DNA of 64,000 nucleotides. Source: Comamonas sp. lk (GTDB lineage Bacteria > Pseudomonadota > Gammaproteobacteria > Burkholderiales > Burkholderiaceae_C). The DNA lies in contig CAMELV010000003.1 of the NCBI GenBank assembly GCA_945925985.1, forward strand, positions 62,001-126,000, in the 5' to 3' direction. Within the stretch, counting starts at the first letter, position 1. Every line of letters begins with the position of its first letter. Below the pieces are notes generated by a model that made no database searches, was not told where the DNA came from, and saw only the letters and a list, made by a program, of their open reading frames with translations. The position numbers were made by a program, and so were the translations under genes. Shown here piece by piece: positions 10,718 to 19,163 of the stretch.

Positions 10718-10822
10718 TTATCATGTGGTTAAATACTTTAAGCGTTGTAAGGGTTAATGTCAGGCGCTGACCCTACAGCGCACAGACCTGCCGCCGAACG
10801 CCATCTTGATGGAGAGATACGC

Positions 10823-11299
10823 ATGAGCAAGGACCAAGCAGCTGATCGGACGCAGATCCACTACACCATGGCGGTGTACTGCAACAGCGTTGACAGTGGT
10901 GATGTGGAGGGTGTGGTGTCGGTCTTCATGCCCGATGGTCGTCTGGAACTCTCCAGCGGCCGAAGGGCCGTGGGCCGAGATGCCATTCGCGCCTTCTACA
11001 CGCCGGTGATCGGGCCAGACCGGCCGGATCGCGGGCCAGACGGAGCGCTGCCCTTGCTGCGACACAACCTGACCACCTCCCGCGTCGAGTTTGATGACGC
11101 TGACACCGCCCGGGGCTGGACCTATTTTCTGTCGCTGACCCGGCATGGCATGGACCACGCGGGGCGCTATATCGACACCTTTCGGCGACAAGGCGAGCGC
11201 TGGCTGATTGCCGACCGGCAGATCGTGGTCGAGTGGTACGGCTCGCCCTCCTGGTACGAGTCGGTGCGCCTCAAGGCGGCGCAAAGCGGCAGCCAGTGA
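10823..11299 (+). CDS. SnoaL-like/NTF2-fold protein
   Basis: This is a 158-residue protein with the pattern of the SnoaL-like domain (aromatic-ring dioxygenase beta-subunit/ketosteroid isomerase fold). An N-terminal helical segment (QIHYTMAVYCNSVDSGDVEG) is followed by FMPDGRLELSSGRRAVGRDAIRAFY and a long beta region ending in WLIADRQIVVEWYGS. Such proteins act as isomerases, dehydratases or subunits, and several have no known reaction. The ATG at 10823 is chosen because it follows GGAGAGATACGC; an upstream in-frame ATG at 10757 lacks a site and would add 22 residues. It opens the plus-strand operon, four bases before the next start. Confidence 0.7.
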   Translation: MSKDQAADRTQIHYTMAVYCNSVDSGDVEGVVSVFMPDGRLELSSGRRAVGRDAIRAFYTPVIGPDRPDRGPDGALPLLRHNLTTSRVEFDDADTARGWTYFLSLTRHGMDHAGRYIDTFRRQGERWLIADRQIVVEWYGSPSWYESVRLKAAQSGSQ

Positions 11300-11302
11300 G
11301 TC

Positions 11303-12469
11303 ATGCACAGCGTCGCTGAACTGCGGCTGCGCGCTCGGGCTCGGCTGCCCAGGGTGATCTTCGATTTCATCGATGGCGGTGCCGGCAACGAGGCCACGTT
11401 GAGCCGTAACGAAAGTGCCTTTCAGGACTTGCGGCTGCTGACCCGGGTGTTCGCCCCCTGCCGCAGCCGAGACCTGTCCACCACCCTGCTGGGCCAGCGC
11501 TATGCCATGCCCTTTGGTGTGACGCCCATGGGGCTGTGCAACCTGGCCTGGCCAGGGACTGACCTAGGCCTAGCCCGGGCCGCTGCCAAGGCGGGTATCC
11601 CTTATTCGCTGTCCACAATGGCCAGCACCTCGATTGAGGACGTCGCCCGTGCCGCCCCGGACCACACCTGGTTTCAACTGTACGTCGGCGGTGATGCGCC
11701 GGTGGCAGATGGTTTTCTGGAGCGTGCGGTCGCAGCTGGCATCCGAACTCTGGTGTTGACGGTCGACGCCAATTTTGCCGCCCGCCGACTGCGCGATCGG
11801 CGCAACCACTTTGCGCTTCCCCTGCGCCCGACACCGCGCCTGCTGGCCGACCTGCTGGCGCACCCGCGCTGGTCACTGGCGACGTTGGCCGCTGGTGCAC
11901 CGACCTTCGAGAACTTCAAACCCAGCGCTAGCAACCCGCGCCGCATCGACATTGCGGACATGCTGAAGGCCTTGGCCCAGGCGGACATCAACTGGGACCT
12001 GCTGACCCACGCGCGGGCGCGCTGGCCGCACAAGCTGATTGTGAAAGGGGTGCTGCACCCGCAAGATGCCCAACGGATCGCCGCGATGGGTGCAGATGGT
12101 GTCGTGGTGTCTAACCATGGCGGGCGGCAATTGGCTTCGGTCCCGACTTCCATCGAGGCACTGCCGGCGATCCGGCAGGCGGTGGGTCCTGATTTTGCGG
12201 TGCTGCTCGACAGCGGTGTGCGCAGTGGCGACGACATCGCCAAGGCCTTGGCTGCCGGCGCCGACTTTGTGCTGCTCGGGCGCACCTTTCTGTACGGCAC
12301 GGGTGCGCTGGGGGCCGAGCGCGGCCCAGAGGTCACTATTGATATCCTGCGCGGTGAACTCGACACGGCGATGGCTCAGCTGGGCTGCAGCACCGTGCAG
12401 GAGCTTCGTGCTGCGGCTTTCTTTTCTCCACTGTCCTGGCCCAACCTTCTGCATCAAGGCTCTTCATGA
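11303..12469 (+). CDS. FMN-dependent alpha-hydroxyacid dehydrogenase/oxidase
   Basis: This 388-residue member of the lactate/mandelate dehydrogenase and glycolate oxidase family oxidises a 2-hydroxyacid to a 2-ketoacid using FMN. Landmarks are FDFIDGGAGNE near the N-terminus, the FMN-binding TPMGLCNLAWPG, the substrate/catalytic His-Arg segment VVSNHGGRQL, and the phosphate-binding LDSGVRSGDDIAKAL and LGRTFLYG. The position usually occupied by a conserved Tyr near residue 21 reads Phe (FDF). Its end overlaps the P450 start by ATGA, showing translational coupling. Combined with the ThDP enzyme upstream it suggests a mandelate-pathway-like oxidation and decarboxylation sequence. Confidence 0.85.
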   Translation: MHSVAELRLRARARLPRVIFDFIDGGAGNEATLSRNESAFQDLRLLTRVFAPCRSRDLSTTLLGQRYAMPFGVTPMGLCNLAWPGTDLGLARAAAKAGIPYSLSTMASTSIEDVARAAPDHTWFQLYVGGDAPVADGFLERAVAAGIRTLVLTVDANFAARRLRDRRNHFALPLRPTPRLLADLLAHPRWSLATLAAGAPTFENFKPSASNPRRIDIADMLKALAQADINWDLLTHARARWPHKLIVKGVLHPQDAQRIAAMGADGVVVSNHGGRQLASVPTSIEALPAIRQAVGPDFAVLLDSGVRSGDDIAKALAAGADFVLLGRTFLYGTGALGAERGPEVTIDILRGELDTAMAQLGCSTVQELRAAAFFSPLSWPNLLHQGSS

Positions 12470-13698
12470 GTTCACAGATTCCCGACCATGTGCCACCCGA
12501 CCGGGTGGTGGAGTTCGACCGTTTCACGTCGCCTGTGCTGCAACGCTGCCCGCACCGTGGGGTGGCAGAGCTGTTCAAGAACAGCCCCGACATCTTCTAC
12601 ACCACCGGTGACCGTGGGCACTGGGTGGTGGCCAGCGCCACCTTGGCGCGCGACATGTTGCGCCAGACTGACAAGTTTTCCAGCGACCCGGCGCACAACC
12701 CTGCCAACGCGCGCAAGCCGCCCACCCTGCCGAACCAGGCCGACCCGCCCTTGCACACCGAGTTGCGCCGCATCATCAACCCCTTTTTCTCGCCTGCTGG
12801 CGTGCAGAAGCTGGAGCACAGCGTGCGCCAACTGGCGGGCGAGCTCATTGACGAGGTTTTAGGGCGTGGGCATTGCGAGTTTTTGCGCGAACTGGCCCAG
12901 CGGTTTCCGGTTCAGCTGTTCATGCGCATGACCAACGCCCCCATGGAAGACCGCGAAATGCTGGTGGCCAAGGTGGACCGGTTCACCCGCGCGCCCGATA
13001 TTCAGCAGCGCTTGGCGGCACTGGGTGAGCTGGGCGATTACCTCAAGGGCATGATCGCCGAGCGCGAGCGCGCACCTGGTGATGACCTCGTCAGCCTGGC
13101 CATACATGGCACGGTTCACGGCCGCGGGCTGACGGACGACGAGAAGCTGGGCATGGTCAACCTTTTGTTCCTGGGCGGCCTGGACACCGTGGCGGCAATG
13201 CTGTCCTTCATCATGGCCTACCTGGGCCAGCATCCGGCGCAGTACCAGCGCCTGGTGAGCGACCCAGAGCTGATCGGCAACGCCATCGAAGAGTTGATGC
13301 GGGTGCACGGCGTGGCCGGCATGGAGCGCGGCGTGACGTCAGACATGAGTTATGCGGGCGTAGATTTCAAGGCCCAGGACCGGCTGGTGTTTTTGCCGCA
13401 TGTCTACGGCTTGGACGATCAGCTGGTGGACGACCCGTTCCGGGTGGACTTTGACCGGCCCATCAGCAGCCACCTGGTGTTTGGCTCCGGCCCCCACCGC
13501 TGCGTGGGCTCGCACCTCGCCCGTCTGGAGATGAAGGTTTTCATTGAAGAGTGGGTGCGCCGCATCCCAGCGTTTTCGGTGGCTGCCGAGGGCGATCTGC
13601 CCACACGCGGTGGTCTGGTCTGGTCACCGGTGGCCGTGCCGCTGGTGTGGCCGGTAGCTGAGACGTTGGCTGGTCAAGACATAGGTGCCGCCGCATGA
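12466..13698 (+). CDS. cytochrome P450, CYP101 (P450cam)-like
   Basis: This is a 410-residue soluble bacterial P450. The haem-ligand loop is FGSGPHRCVGSHLAR near residue 342. The I-helix reads FLGGLDTVAAMLSF, with the GGLDT form that P450cam also uses instead of AGxDT. The K-helix ExxR is EELMRVHG. Alignment by eye with my memory of P450cam shows shared blocks along the length: PPHVPEH-like start, LGGLDTV, YGLDD, VDFDRP, EWVRRIPAF and VPLVW near the end. It should hydroxylate a small hydrophobic substrate. It overlaps its neighbours by ATGA on both sides and is followed by two ferredoxin genes. No ferredoxin reductase gene is visible nearby. Confidence 0.9.
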   Translation: MSSQIPDHVPPDRVVEFDRFTSPVLQRCPHRGVAELFKNSPDIFYTTGDRGHWVVASATLARDMLRQTDKFSSDPAHNPANARKPPTLPNQADPPLHTELRRIINPFFSPAGVQKLEHSVRQLAGELIDEVLGRGHCEFLRELAQRFPVQLFMRMTNAPMEDREMLVAKVDRFTRAPDIQQRLAALGELGDYLKGMIAERERAPGDDLVSLAIHGTVHGRGLTDDEKLGMVNLLFLGGLDTVAAMLSFIMAYLGQHPAQYQRLVSDPELIGNAIEELMRVHGVAGMERGVTSDMSYAGVDFKAQDRLVFLPHVYGLDDQLVDDPFRVDFDRPISSHLVFGSGPHRCVGSHLARLEMKVFIEEWVRRIPAFSVAAEGDLPTRGGLVWSPVAVPLVWPVAETLAGQDIGAAA

Positions 13699-13901
13699 AA
13701 ATCATCGTTGACCGCCAGGTCTGTGCCGGTCATGCCCTGTGCGCCGCCAAGGCGCCCGATGTGTACCAACTGGACGAGGAGGGCTACTGCTGCTCCAACG
13801 GCGCCAGCGTGCCGCCACACTTGCACGAGCAGGCGCGCTTGGGTGCGCGGCATTGCCCCGAGGCCGCCATTTTGTTGGTCGACGACGAGGATGCCCCCTG
13901 A
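13695..13901 (+). CDS. P450-associated ferredoxin, [3Fe-4S] type
   Basis: This 68-residue acidic ferredoxin starts MKIIVDRQVCAGHALC. The cluster motif is CxxHxxC followed by a distal HCPEAAI. The His in place of the second Cys is the usual signature of single-cluster [3Fe-4S] ferredoxins that serve bacterial P450s. The start overlaps the P450 stop (ATGA) and the stop overlaps the next start (TGATG), so the three products are coupled. It is a probable electron donor to the P450. Confidence 0.88.
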   Translation: MKIIVDRQVCAGHALCAAKAPDVYQLDEEGYCCSNGASVPPHLHEQARLGARHCPEAAILLVDDEDAP

Positions 13902-14221
13902 TGCCTGAAATCACCTTTATTGCCGCCGATGGCACGTCGCAAACCCTGCAGGTTGAGGCGGGTCAGTCGGTGATGCAGGTGGCCGTGGAGAAAGATATCC
14001 GTGGCATTTTGGCCGACTGTGGAGGCTCTTGCTCCTGCGCCACTTGCCACTGTTACCTGGATGAGGCCTGGGCCTCGCGTTTCCCGCCCGCATCCATCGA
14101 AGAGGCGGAGTTGGTGTCGTTTGCCTTTGACCCGCTGCCCAGCAGTCGGTTGTCGTGCCAGCTCGTCCTCGGACCCGAGCACAACGGTCTGGTCATCCGC
14201 CTGCCAAAACGGCAAATCTGA
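13901..14221 (+). CDS. [2Fe-2S] ferredoxin, putidaredoxin/adrenodoxin type
   Basis: The 106-residue protein starts MPEITFIAADGTSQTLQVEAG. The cluster ligands are the cysteines of DCGGSCSCATCHCY (pattern C-x5-C-x2-C) near residue 40-48 and the distal Cys of SRLSCQLVLG near 86, matching putidaredoxin spacing. The ATG at 13901 shares one base with the stop of the preceding ferredoxin. P450cam itself uses this ferredoxin type, so this protein is the more obvious partner. Having a second, [3Fe-4S] ferredoxin in the same operon is notable. The gene ends 31 bp before the convergent dehydrogenase stop. Confidence 0.9.
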   Translation: MPEITFIAADGTSQTLQVEAGQSVMQVAVEKDIRGILADCGGSCSCATCHCYLDEAWASRFPPASIEEAELVSFAFDPLPSSRLSCQLVLGPEHNGLVIRLPKRQI

Positions 14222-14252
14222 CGCAAGTCAATCAACCATCTGCAGCGCCGAC

Positions 14253-15011
14253 TTATGGGGTTGGCGTTGGCGGGTGGGGCAGGTGGCTGATCAGCGTTTG
14301 TGAAAAGCCGCCATCTACGGCAATGACCTGCCCGCTGACGTAAGAGGCGTCGTCTGACAGCAGGAAGGCCACGACCTTGCCCAGCTCAATCGGCGTGCCA
14401 ATGCGGCGAAGCGGCATCATCAAGCGACGCTTCTCATGCAGCTCAGGGATAGCGTACACCGCCTCGGCCATCGCCGTACGAATCAGCCCGGGTGCGACGG
14501 CGTTGACGCGTACGCCCAGCGGCCCCCATTCCTGAGCCGCGTGGCGGGTAAATGCCGTGACGCCGGCCTTTGACATGGAGTAAAAGCCTGCCCCGGGTTG
14601 CGGATTATCTGCCGCTATCGACGAGATGTTGACCACTGCGCCACCGGTTAGCTGCAGGTGCGGCAGCGCAGCCTGTGCCAGCCGGACCATCCCCTTGAGG
14701 TTGACCTCGTAGACCAGATCGAGATCAGCTTCAGAGGTGTCAGCCAGTGCCGAGCGGCGGATGATGCCGGCGTTGTTGACCAGGGCATGCAGCGCACCGC
14801 TTACCGCCACAGCGCTGCTGATCAGCGCGCCAGGGTCGGTGCGAATATCACCCGGCAGCGCCGTGCCACCGACCGCCTGGGCGACGCGTGCTGCAGCGGG
14901 CGCGTCGATGTCGTTGACCAGCACATGCCAGCCCCGCTGTGCAAGAACCTGCGCGATCCCCTCGCCGATGCCTGCACCGCCCCCAGTGACCAACACCGTT
15001 GGTTTGCCCAT
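14253..15011 (-). CDS. short-chain dehydrogenase/reductase
   Basis: This 252-residue classical SDR has TGGGAGIG near residue 9, a D-containing turn (VNDID) after strand two favouring NAD, NNAGIIRR near 80, the catalytic Ser in NISSIAAD and YSMSKAG near 148. It ends with a Pro-rich tail (LPHPPTPTP). AGGAGGCCATATG gives a strong start. It lies between the P450 operon (convergent) and the flavoenzyme at 15098 (divergent), so it probably belongs to the same degradation pathway as an alcohol dehydrogenase or ketoreductase. The substrate is not evident. Confidence 0.85.
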   Translation of the reverse strand: MGKPTVLVTGGGAGIGEGIAQVLAQRGWHVLVNDIDAPAAARVAQAVGGTALPGDIRTDPGALISSAVAVSGALHALVNNAGIIRRSALADTSEADLDLVYEVNLKGMVRLAQAALPHLQLTGGAVVNISSIAADNPQPGAGFYSMSKAGVTAFTRHAAQEWGPLGVRVNAVAPGLIRTAMAEAVYAIPELHEKRRLMMPLRRIGTPIELGKVVAFLLSDDASYVSGQVIAVDGGFSQTLISHLPHPPTPTP

Positions 15012-15097
15012 ATGGCCTCCTGTGCCAGAATGAATTAAAACGACTCCGGTGGATTCTCGCTGATCAAGAACGACAAACCTGAGAACTGGACGCCCCT

Positions 15098-17056
15098 ATG
15101 AGCCCATTTTTTCCACGCCTGTTCTCGCCGATGCGCGTCGGCAGCACCGAGATCCGTAACCGCATTGTGTTTGCTGGACATGGTTCGCGATTTGTCGACT
15201 GGCACAGCTTTCACCTCAATGAACGGCAGGCGCATTATTTGGCTGAGCGCGCGCGCGGCGGCGTTGGCCTGATCATTCAGGGCTCATCCATGGTGCACCC
15301 GACCGGGCTGGCGGCAGCGGGCGTGAACGAGGTCTGGTCTGACGATTCCATTCCGTCCTACGCCCTCATTACTAACGCCGTGCACGAAGCCGGCGCAAAA
15401 ATCTTCGGCCAGTTGTCGCACCTGGGTCGGCAGGGCCACGGCTTTGCCACCCACCGGGAGTTGTGGGCGCCCTCAGCAATCCCAGACCCGGCCAGCCGTA
15501 TCGTGCCCCATGCCATGGACCGGCGCGACATCGACGAACTCGTGGATTGCTACCGCAGCGCCGCGCGTCGGCTGGCGACGGCAGGTTTCGATGGTGTCGA
15601 GGTTTATCTGGCGCATGGCTATCTGCTGGCGGAGTTTCTCTCGCCCTTCAGCAATACCCGTCAGGACGCCTATGGCGGCTCGCTAGAAAACCGCTGCCGC
15701 CTGCCGCTGCGCGTGATCGATGCGGTACAAAAAGAAGTGCCTGGGTTCCCGGTCGGTATACGGGTCAGCGCCGACGAATTCGTCCCTGGCGGTATCAACC
15801 CCCCGGAGTGCAACGCCATCCTTGAGCACTTGCTGGACCGGGTGTCGGTTGACTACATCAGCGTCAGTCAATCCAACTACGCGTCGATCGACCGCATGAT
15901 CCCGGACATGAGTTTCCCTCGGGCACCGTTTGTGCACTATGCGGCCCAGGTGCGCCAGGTGGCACGGGGTATTCCAGTGTTGGCTGTGGGCCGCCTCGTG
16001 ACGCCGGAGCAGTGTGAGACCCTGTTGGAGAACGGTACCGCTGATGCTGTCTGCCTGGTTCGCCCGCTGATTGCTGATGCCCAGTGGCCCGACAAGGCCC
16101 GTGAAGGCCGTCGTGAGGACATCCGTGAGTGCATTTCGTGTAACGTGGGTTGTCGGGGTGGTCCGCATCGCGGGACACCGATTGCCTGTCTGGTCAACCC
16201 GGTGGTGGGCTATGAGAAGCAATACGGAGAAGGCCGCATTCTGCCGACCACGTCACCACGCCAGGTTTTGGTGATCGGGGGTGGCCCAGGCGGTTTGAAG
16301 GCTGCGGAAGCAGCCGCGTTGCGCGGCCATCAGGTGACGCTATTGGAGGCCACGGGTCAACTCGGTGGGCAGGTGCTGGTGGCAGCCGCCGCCATGCCCT
16401 ACCGTGATGAGTTCGCCAACAGCGTACGCTTTCTTGAACAACAGGTCCGCAAGCTCGGTGTCGATGTCCAACTGAACACACGTGCGACGACCGAAAGCGT
16501 GATCGCGGTGCAGGCTGATGTGGTCATCGTGGCGACTGGCTCAAGCCCTGGCCGCCCGGCGATCCCGGGTGCCCATCTGCCCCATGTGTGCACAGTCCAC
16601 GACGCAATCGCGCATGGCGTGAACGGCGCCAAGGTGGTCGTGCTGGATTCAGGCGAATCTGACTGGAAATGCCTCACCACGGCAGAAGCCTTGGCGGCGG
16701 CGGGGCACGCCGTCACCATCGTGTCGCCAGTGCCTATTGGCACGGAAATGGACGCGTTTTCAAAACCGCCGATGTTGCGCCGTTTGCGGGCCGCGCACGT
16801 GCAGTCCATCGAGCTTCACTCGGCCGTGGCGATAGAACCCGGACGAATGCAGTTGCGCGAGAACCTGAGTGGCGAGACGCGTTGGATCGACGCCGACGCC
16901 GTGGTCCTGTCCTGGTACGGCGTGGCGGAAGACGCCCTGGTGCAGGCACTGCGCGACATCGACGGTCTTGAAGTGCATGCGGTGGGTGATTGCCTGGCAC
17001 CGCGGCGCGCGATCGACGCCATCTGGGATGGTTTTCGGATCGGTATCGCGGTCTGA
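15098..17056 (+). CDS. OYE-family FMN/[4Fe-4S]/FAD oxidoreductase (2,4-dienoyl-CoA reductase type)
   Basis: The 652-residue enzyme has the two-part architecture of 2,4-dienoyl-CoA reductase and trimethylamine dehydrogenase. The N-terminal TIM barrel binds FMN (residues about 1-340, with HGYLLAEFLSP, NTRQDAYGGSLENR). A cluster motif ISCNVGCRGGPHRG near 350 with Cys before and after gives the four [4Fe-4S] ligands. The C-terminal FAD/NAD(P) domain opens with VIGGGPGGLKAAE near 390. It could reduce an enone or dienoyl intermediate of the neighbouring pathway. Spacing from the divergent SDR is 86 bp. The ribosome binding site before the ATG is weak. Confidence 0.85.
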   Translation: MSPFFPRLFSPMRVGSTEIRNRIVFAGHGSRFVDWHSFHLNERQAHYLAERARGGVGLIIQGSSMVHPTGLAAAGVNEVWSDDSIPSYALITNAVHEAGAKIFGQLSHLGRQGHGFATHRELWAPSAIPDPASRIVPHAMDRRDIDELVDCYRSAARRLATAGFDGVEVYLAHGYLLAEFLSPFSNTRQDAYGGSLENRCRLPLRVIDAVQKEVPGFPVGIRVSADEFVPGGINPPECNAILEHLLDRVSVDYISVSQSNYASIDRMIPDMSFPRAPFVHYAAQVRQVARGIPVLAVGRLVTPEQCETLLENGTADAVCLVRPLIADAQWPDKAREGRREDIRECISCNVGCRGGPHRGTPIACLVNPVVGYEKQYGEGRILPTTSPRQVLVIGGGPGGLKAAEAAALRGHQVTLLEATGQLGGQVLVAAAAMPYRDEFANSVRFLEQQVRKLGVDVQLNTRATTESVIAVQADVVIVATGSSPGRPAIPGAHLPHVCTVHDAIAHGVNGAKVVVLDSGESDWKCLTTAEALAAAGHAVTIVSPVPIGTEMDAFSKPPMLRRLRAAHVQSIELHSAVAIEPGRMQLRENLSGETRWIDADAVVLSWYGVAEDALVQALRDIDGLEVHAVGDCLAPRRAIDAIWDGFRIGIAV

Positions 17057-17085
17057 CAGCGTTTGCTTCGCCAGTGGTGCGTGTC

Positions 17086-19125
17086 CTACAAATCCTTCAC
17101 CAAACGCAGAGCGTCATAAATCGCCGCATGCGTGTTGCGGGCTGATACCGCATCGCCAATCCGAAACAGCTGAAAGCCGCGACCGGCCTCTGACTGGCCC
17201 TGTGGCTGACCGGCCAGCAAGGCGTCGTAGTCCACCGCGCCCTGGTTGCTGGAGCTGCCCTTGAGCTCAAAGTACAGCTCGTCGAGCGGCCGGGTGCCGT
17301 GGTTCACCACCACCTGGTCGACAAGCCGCTGCTGGTGTACGCCGCCGTAGTCGCTGCCGATGTGGGCCAGCAGTTGGCCGTCTTGGCGCGTGACAGACGT
17401 CAGCCGAAAGGTCACGGTAAAGGTCACGTCGCGCTTTTGCAGGCTGCGCATGTAAGGCACCAGGTTCATGGCCATCACTTCTGGCGCAAAGCTGCGGTCG
17501 GGCGTCATGATCTCCACCTTGGCGCCGGTCTGCGCGATCAGGTCGGCGGCCTGCAGCGCGGCGTGGTCGCCGGCGTCGTCGTACAGCAGCACGTTGCGTC
17601 CGGGCTTGGCGTCGCCGCTCAGGATGTCCCAGGCCGACACCACCAGCTCGTTGCCCTGTGACAGCACCGCCGTGTGGGGCAGGCCGCCGGTGGCGATGAT
17701 CACCACGTCGGGCTGCTCGGCCAGCACCGTGGCGGCATCGGCCAGGGTGTTGAAGCGGAACGCCACCCCCTGTTCCTCGCAGCGCGCCATACGCCAGTCG
17801 ATGATGCTGATCATCTCGCGCCGGCGTGCGGTCTGCGTGGTCAGCCGCACCTGCCCGCCGGGTTGGGCGGCGGCTTCGAGTACCAGCACCTGGTGGCCGC
17901 GCTCGGATGCGACCCGGGCCGCCTCTAGCCCCGCCGGGCCAGCGCCCACCACCACCACCTTGCGCTTGAGTGGGGCCGGGCTCAGGGTGTGCGGCATGGT
18001 CAGCTCGCGCCCGGTGGCGGGGTTGTGGATGCAATAGGCCTCGCCTCCGGCGTAGATGCGGTCCAGGCAGAAGTTGCCGCCCACGCAGGGGCGAATGGTG
18101 TCCTCGCGGCCGAGCATGATTTTGCGCACGATGTGCGGGTCGGCCATGTGGGCCCGCGTCATGCCCACCATGTCGAGCTTGCCCGAGGCAATGGCAAAGC
18201 GGGCGGTGGTCACGTCCTGAATTTTGGCGGCGTGGAAGATCGGAATATTGACCTGCGCCCGGATGCTGCCGGCAAAGTCGAGGTGCGGCGCGCTGGCCAT
18301 GCCCTGCACCGGGATCACGTCGGTCAGGCCCGCGTCGGTGTCGATGTGGCCGCGGATGATGTTCAAAAAATCCACCATGCCCGACTTGGCCAGGTAGCGG
18401 GCAATGCCCAGACCCTCCTCGGCATTAATGCCGCCGGGCATGGCCTCGTCGGCCACGCCGCGCACCCCCAGGATAAAGTCCGGCCCCACCCGTGCCCGAA
18501 TGGCCTTGATCACGTCGAGCGTGAAGCGCACCCGGTTCTCCATCGGCCCGCCATACGGGCCCTCCAGCGTGTTGGTGGCGGGGGACCAGAACTGGTCCAT
18601 CAGGTGGCCGTAGGCTTCGAGTTCCACGCCATCAACGCCGGCGGCGTGCATGCGTTCGGCCGCGTCGGCGTAGTCGCGGATCAGGCGCGTAATGTCCCAG
18701 TCTTCCATTTGTTTGGGGAAGGCGCGGTGCGAGGCCTCGCGCTGGTGCGAGGGCGACACCACCGGCAGCCAGTCGGCCTTGGACCAGCTGGTGCGCCGCC
18801 CCAGGTGGGTGATCTGGATCATCACCGCGGCGCCGTGCTCATGGCAGGCGTCGGTCAGGTCTCGCATCCAAGGCACCACCTCGTCCTTGTAGGCCAGGAT
18901 GTTGTTGAACACCGGCGGGCTGTCGCGCGAGACGGCGGCCGAACCTGCGGTCATCGTCAGGGCAATGCCTGCTTTGGCCCGCTCCACATGGTAGGCGCGG
19001 TAGCGGGCTTTGGGTAGGCCGTCTTCGGCATAGGCCGGCTCGTGCGAGCTGGTCATGATGCGGTTGCGCAAGCGCAGGTGCTTGAGCTGAAAGGGCTGCA
19101 ACAGGGGGTCGGTGTCAATGGCCAT
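17086..19125 (-). CDS. trimethylamine-dehydrogenase-like flavoprotein, probable N-demethylase
   Basis: This 679-residue protein has the same layout as the OYE-type flavoenzyme encoded at 15098. A TIM barrel (PFQLKHLRLRNRIMTSSHE, with YGGPMENRVRFTLDVIKA near 190-205) is followed by a cysteine segment and a C-terminal FAD/NAD domain with VVGAGPAGLEAARVASERG. The cysteine segment reads RPCVGGNFCLDR...YC: the second ligand of the usual CxxCxxC is Gly. This form resembles what I remember for N-methylproline and related amine demethylases. The start at 19125 follows GGAGCCCCGC; a longer frame reaches 19173 but would overlap mttB. It is downstream of and probably co-transcribed with the MttB-family gene, pointing to methylated-amine catabolism. 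Confidence 0.8.
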   Translation of the reverse strand: MAIDTDPLLQPFQLKHLRLRNRIMTSSHEPAYAEDGLPKARYRAYHVERAKAGIALTMTAGSAAVSRDSPPVFNNILAYKDEVVPWMRDLTDACHEHGAAVMIQITHLGRRTSWSKADWLPVVSPSHQREASHRAFPKQMEDWDITRLIRDYADAAERMHAAGVDGVELEAYGHLMDQFWSPATNTLEGPYGGPMENRVRFTLDVIKAIRARVGPDFILGVRGVADEAMPGGINAEEGLGIARYLAKSGMVDFLNIIRGHIDTDAGLTDVIPVQGMASAPHLDFAGSIRAQVNIPIFHAAKIQDVTTARFAIASGKLDMVGMTRAHMADPHIVRKIMLGREDTIRPCVGGNFCLDRIYAGGEAYCIHNPATGRELTMPHTLSPAPLKRKVVVVGAGPAGLEAARVASERGHQVLVLEAAAQPGGQVRLTTQTARRREMISIIDWRMARCEEQGVAFRFNTLADAATVLAEQPDVVIIATGGLPHTAVLSQGNELVVSAWDILSGDAKPGRNVLLYDDAGDHAALQAADLIAQTGAKVEIMTPDRSFAPEVMAMNLVPYMRSLQKRDVTFTVTFRLTSVTRQDGQLLAHIGSDYGGVHQQRLVDQVVVNHGTRPLDELYFELKGSSSNQGAVDYDALLAGQPQGQSEAGRGFQLFRIGDAVSARNTHAAIYDALRLVKDL

Positions 19126-19163
19126 GCGGGGCTCCGTCGTCAGTAACGTCGTCGGTACGGTCG

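Noticed and set aside
10757-10822. Upstream ATG extending the SnoaL-like protein by 22 residues
   Set aside because: No ribosome binding site there, and the extension is not protein-like; the ATG at 10823 has GGAGAG at the proper distance.
17989-19017. Long plus-strand open frame (342 codons) opposite the TMADH-like gene
   Set aside because: His/Gly/Val-rich translation is the mirror of a well-supported minus-strand gene in GC-rich DNA; no family features.
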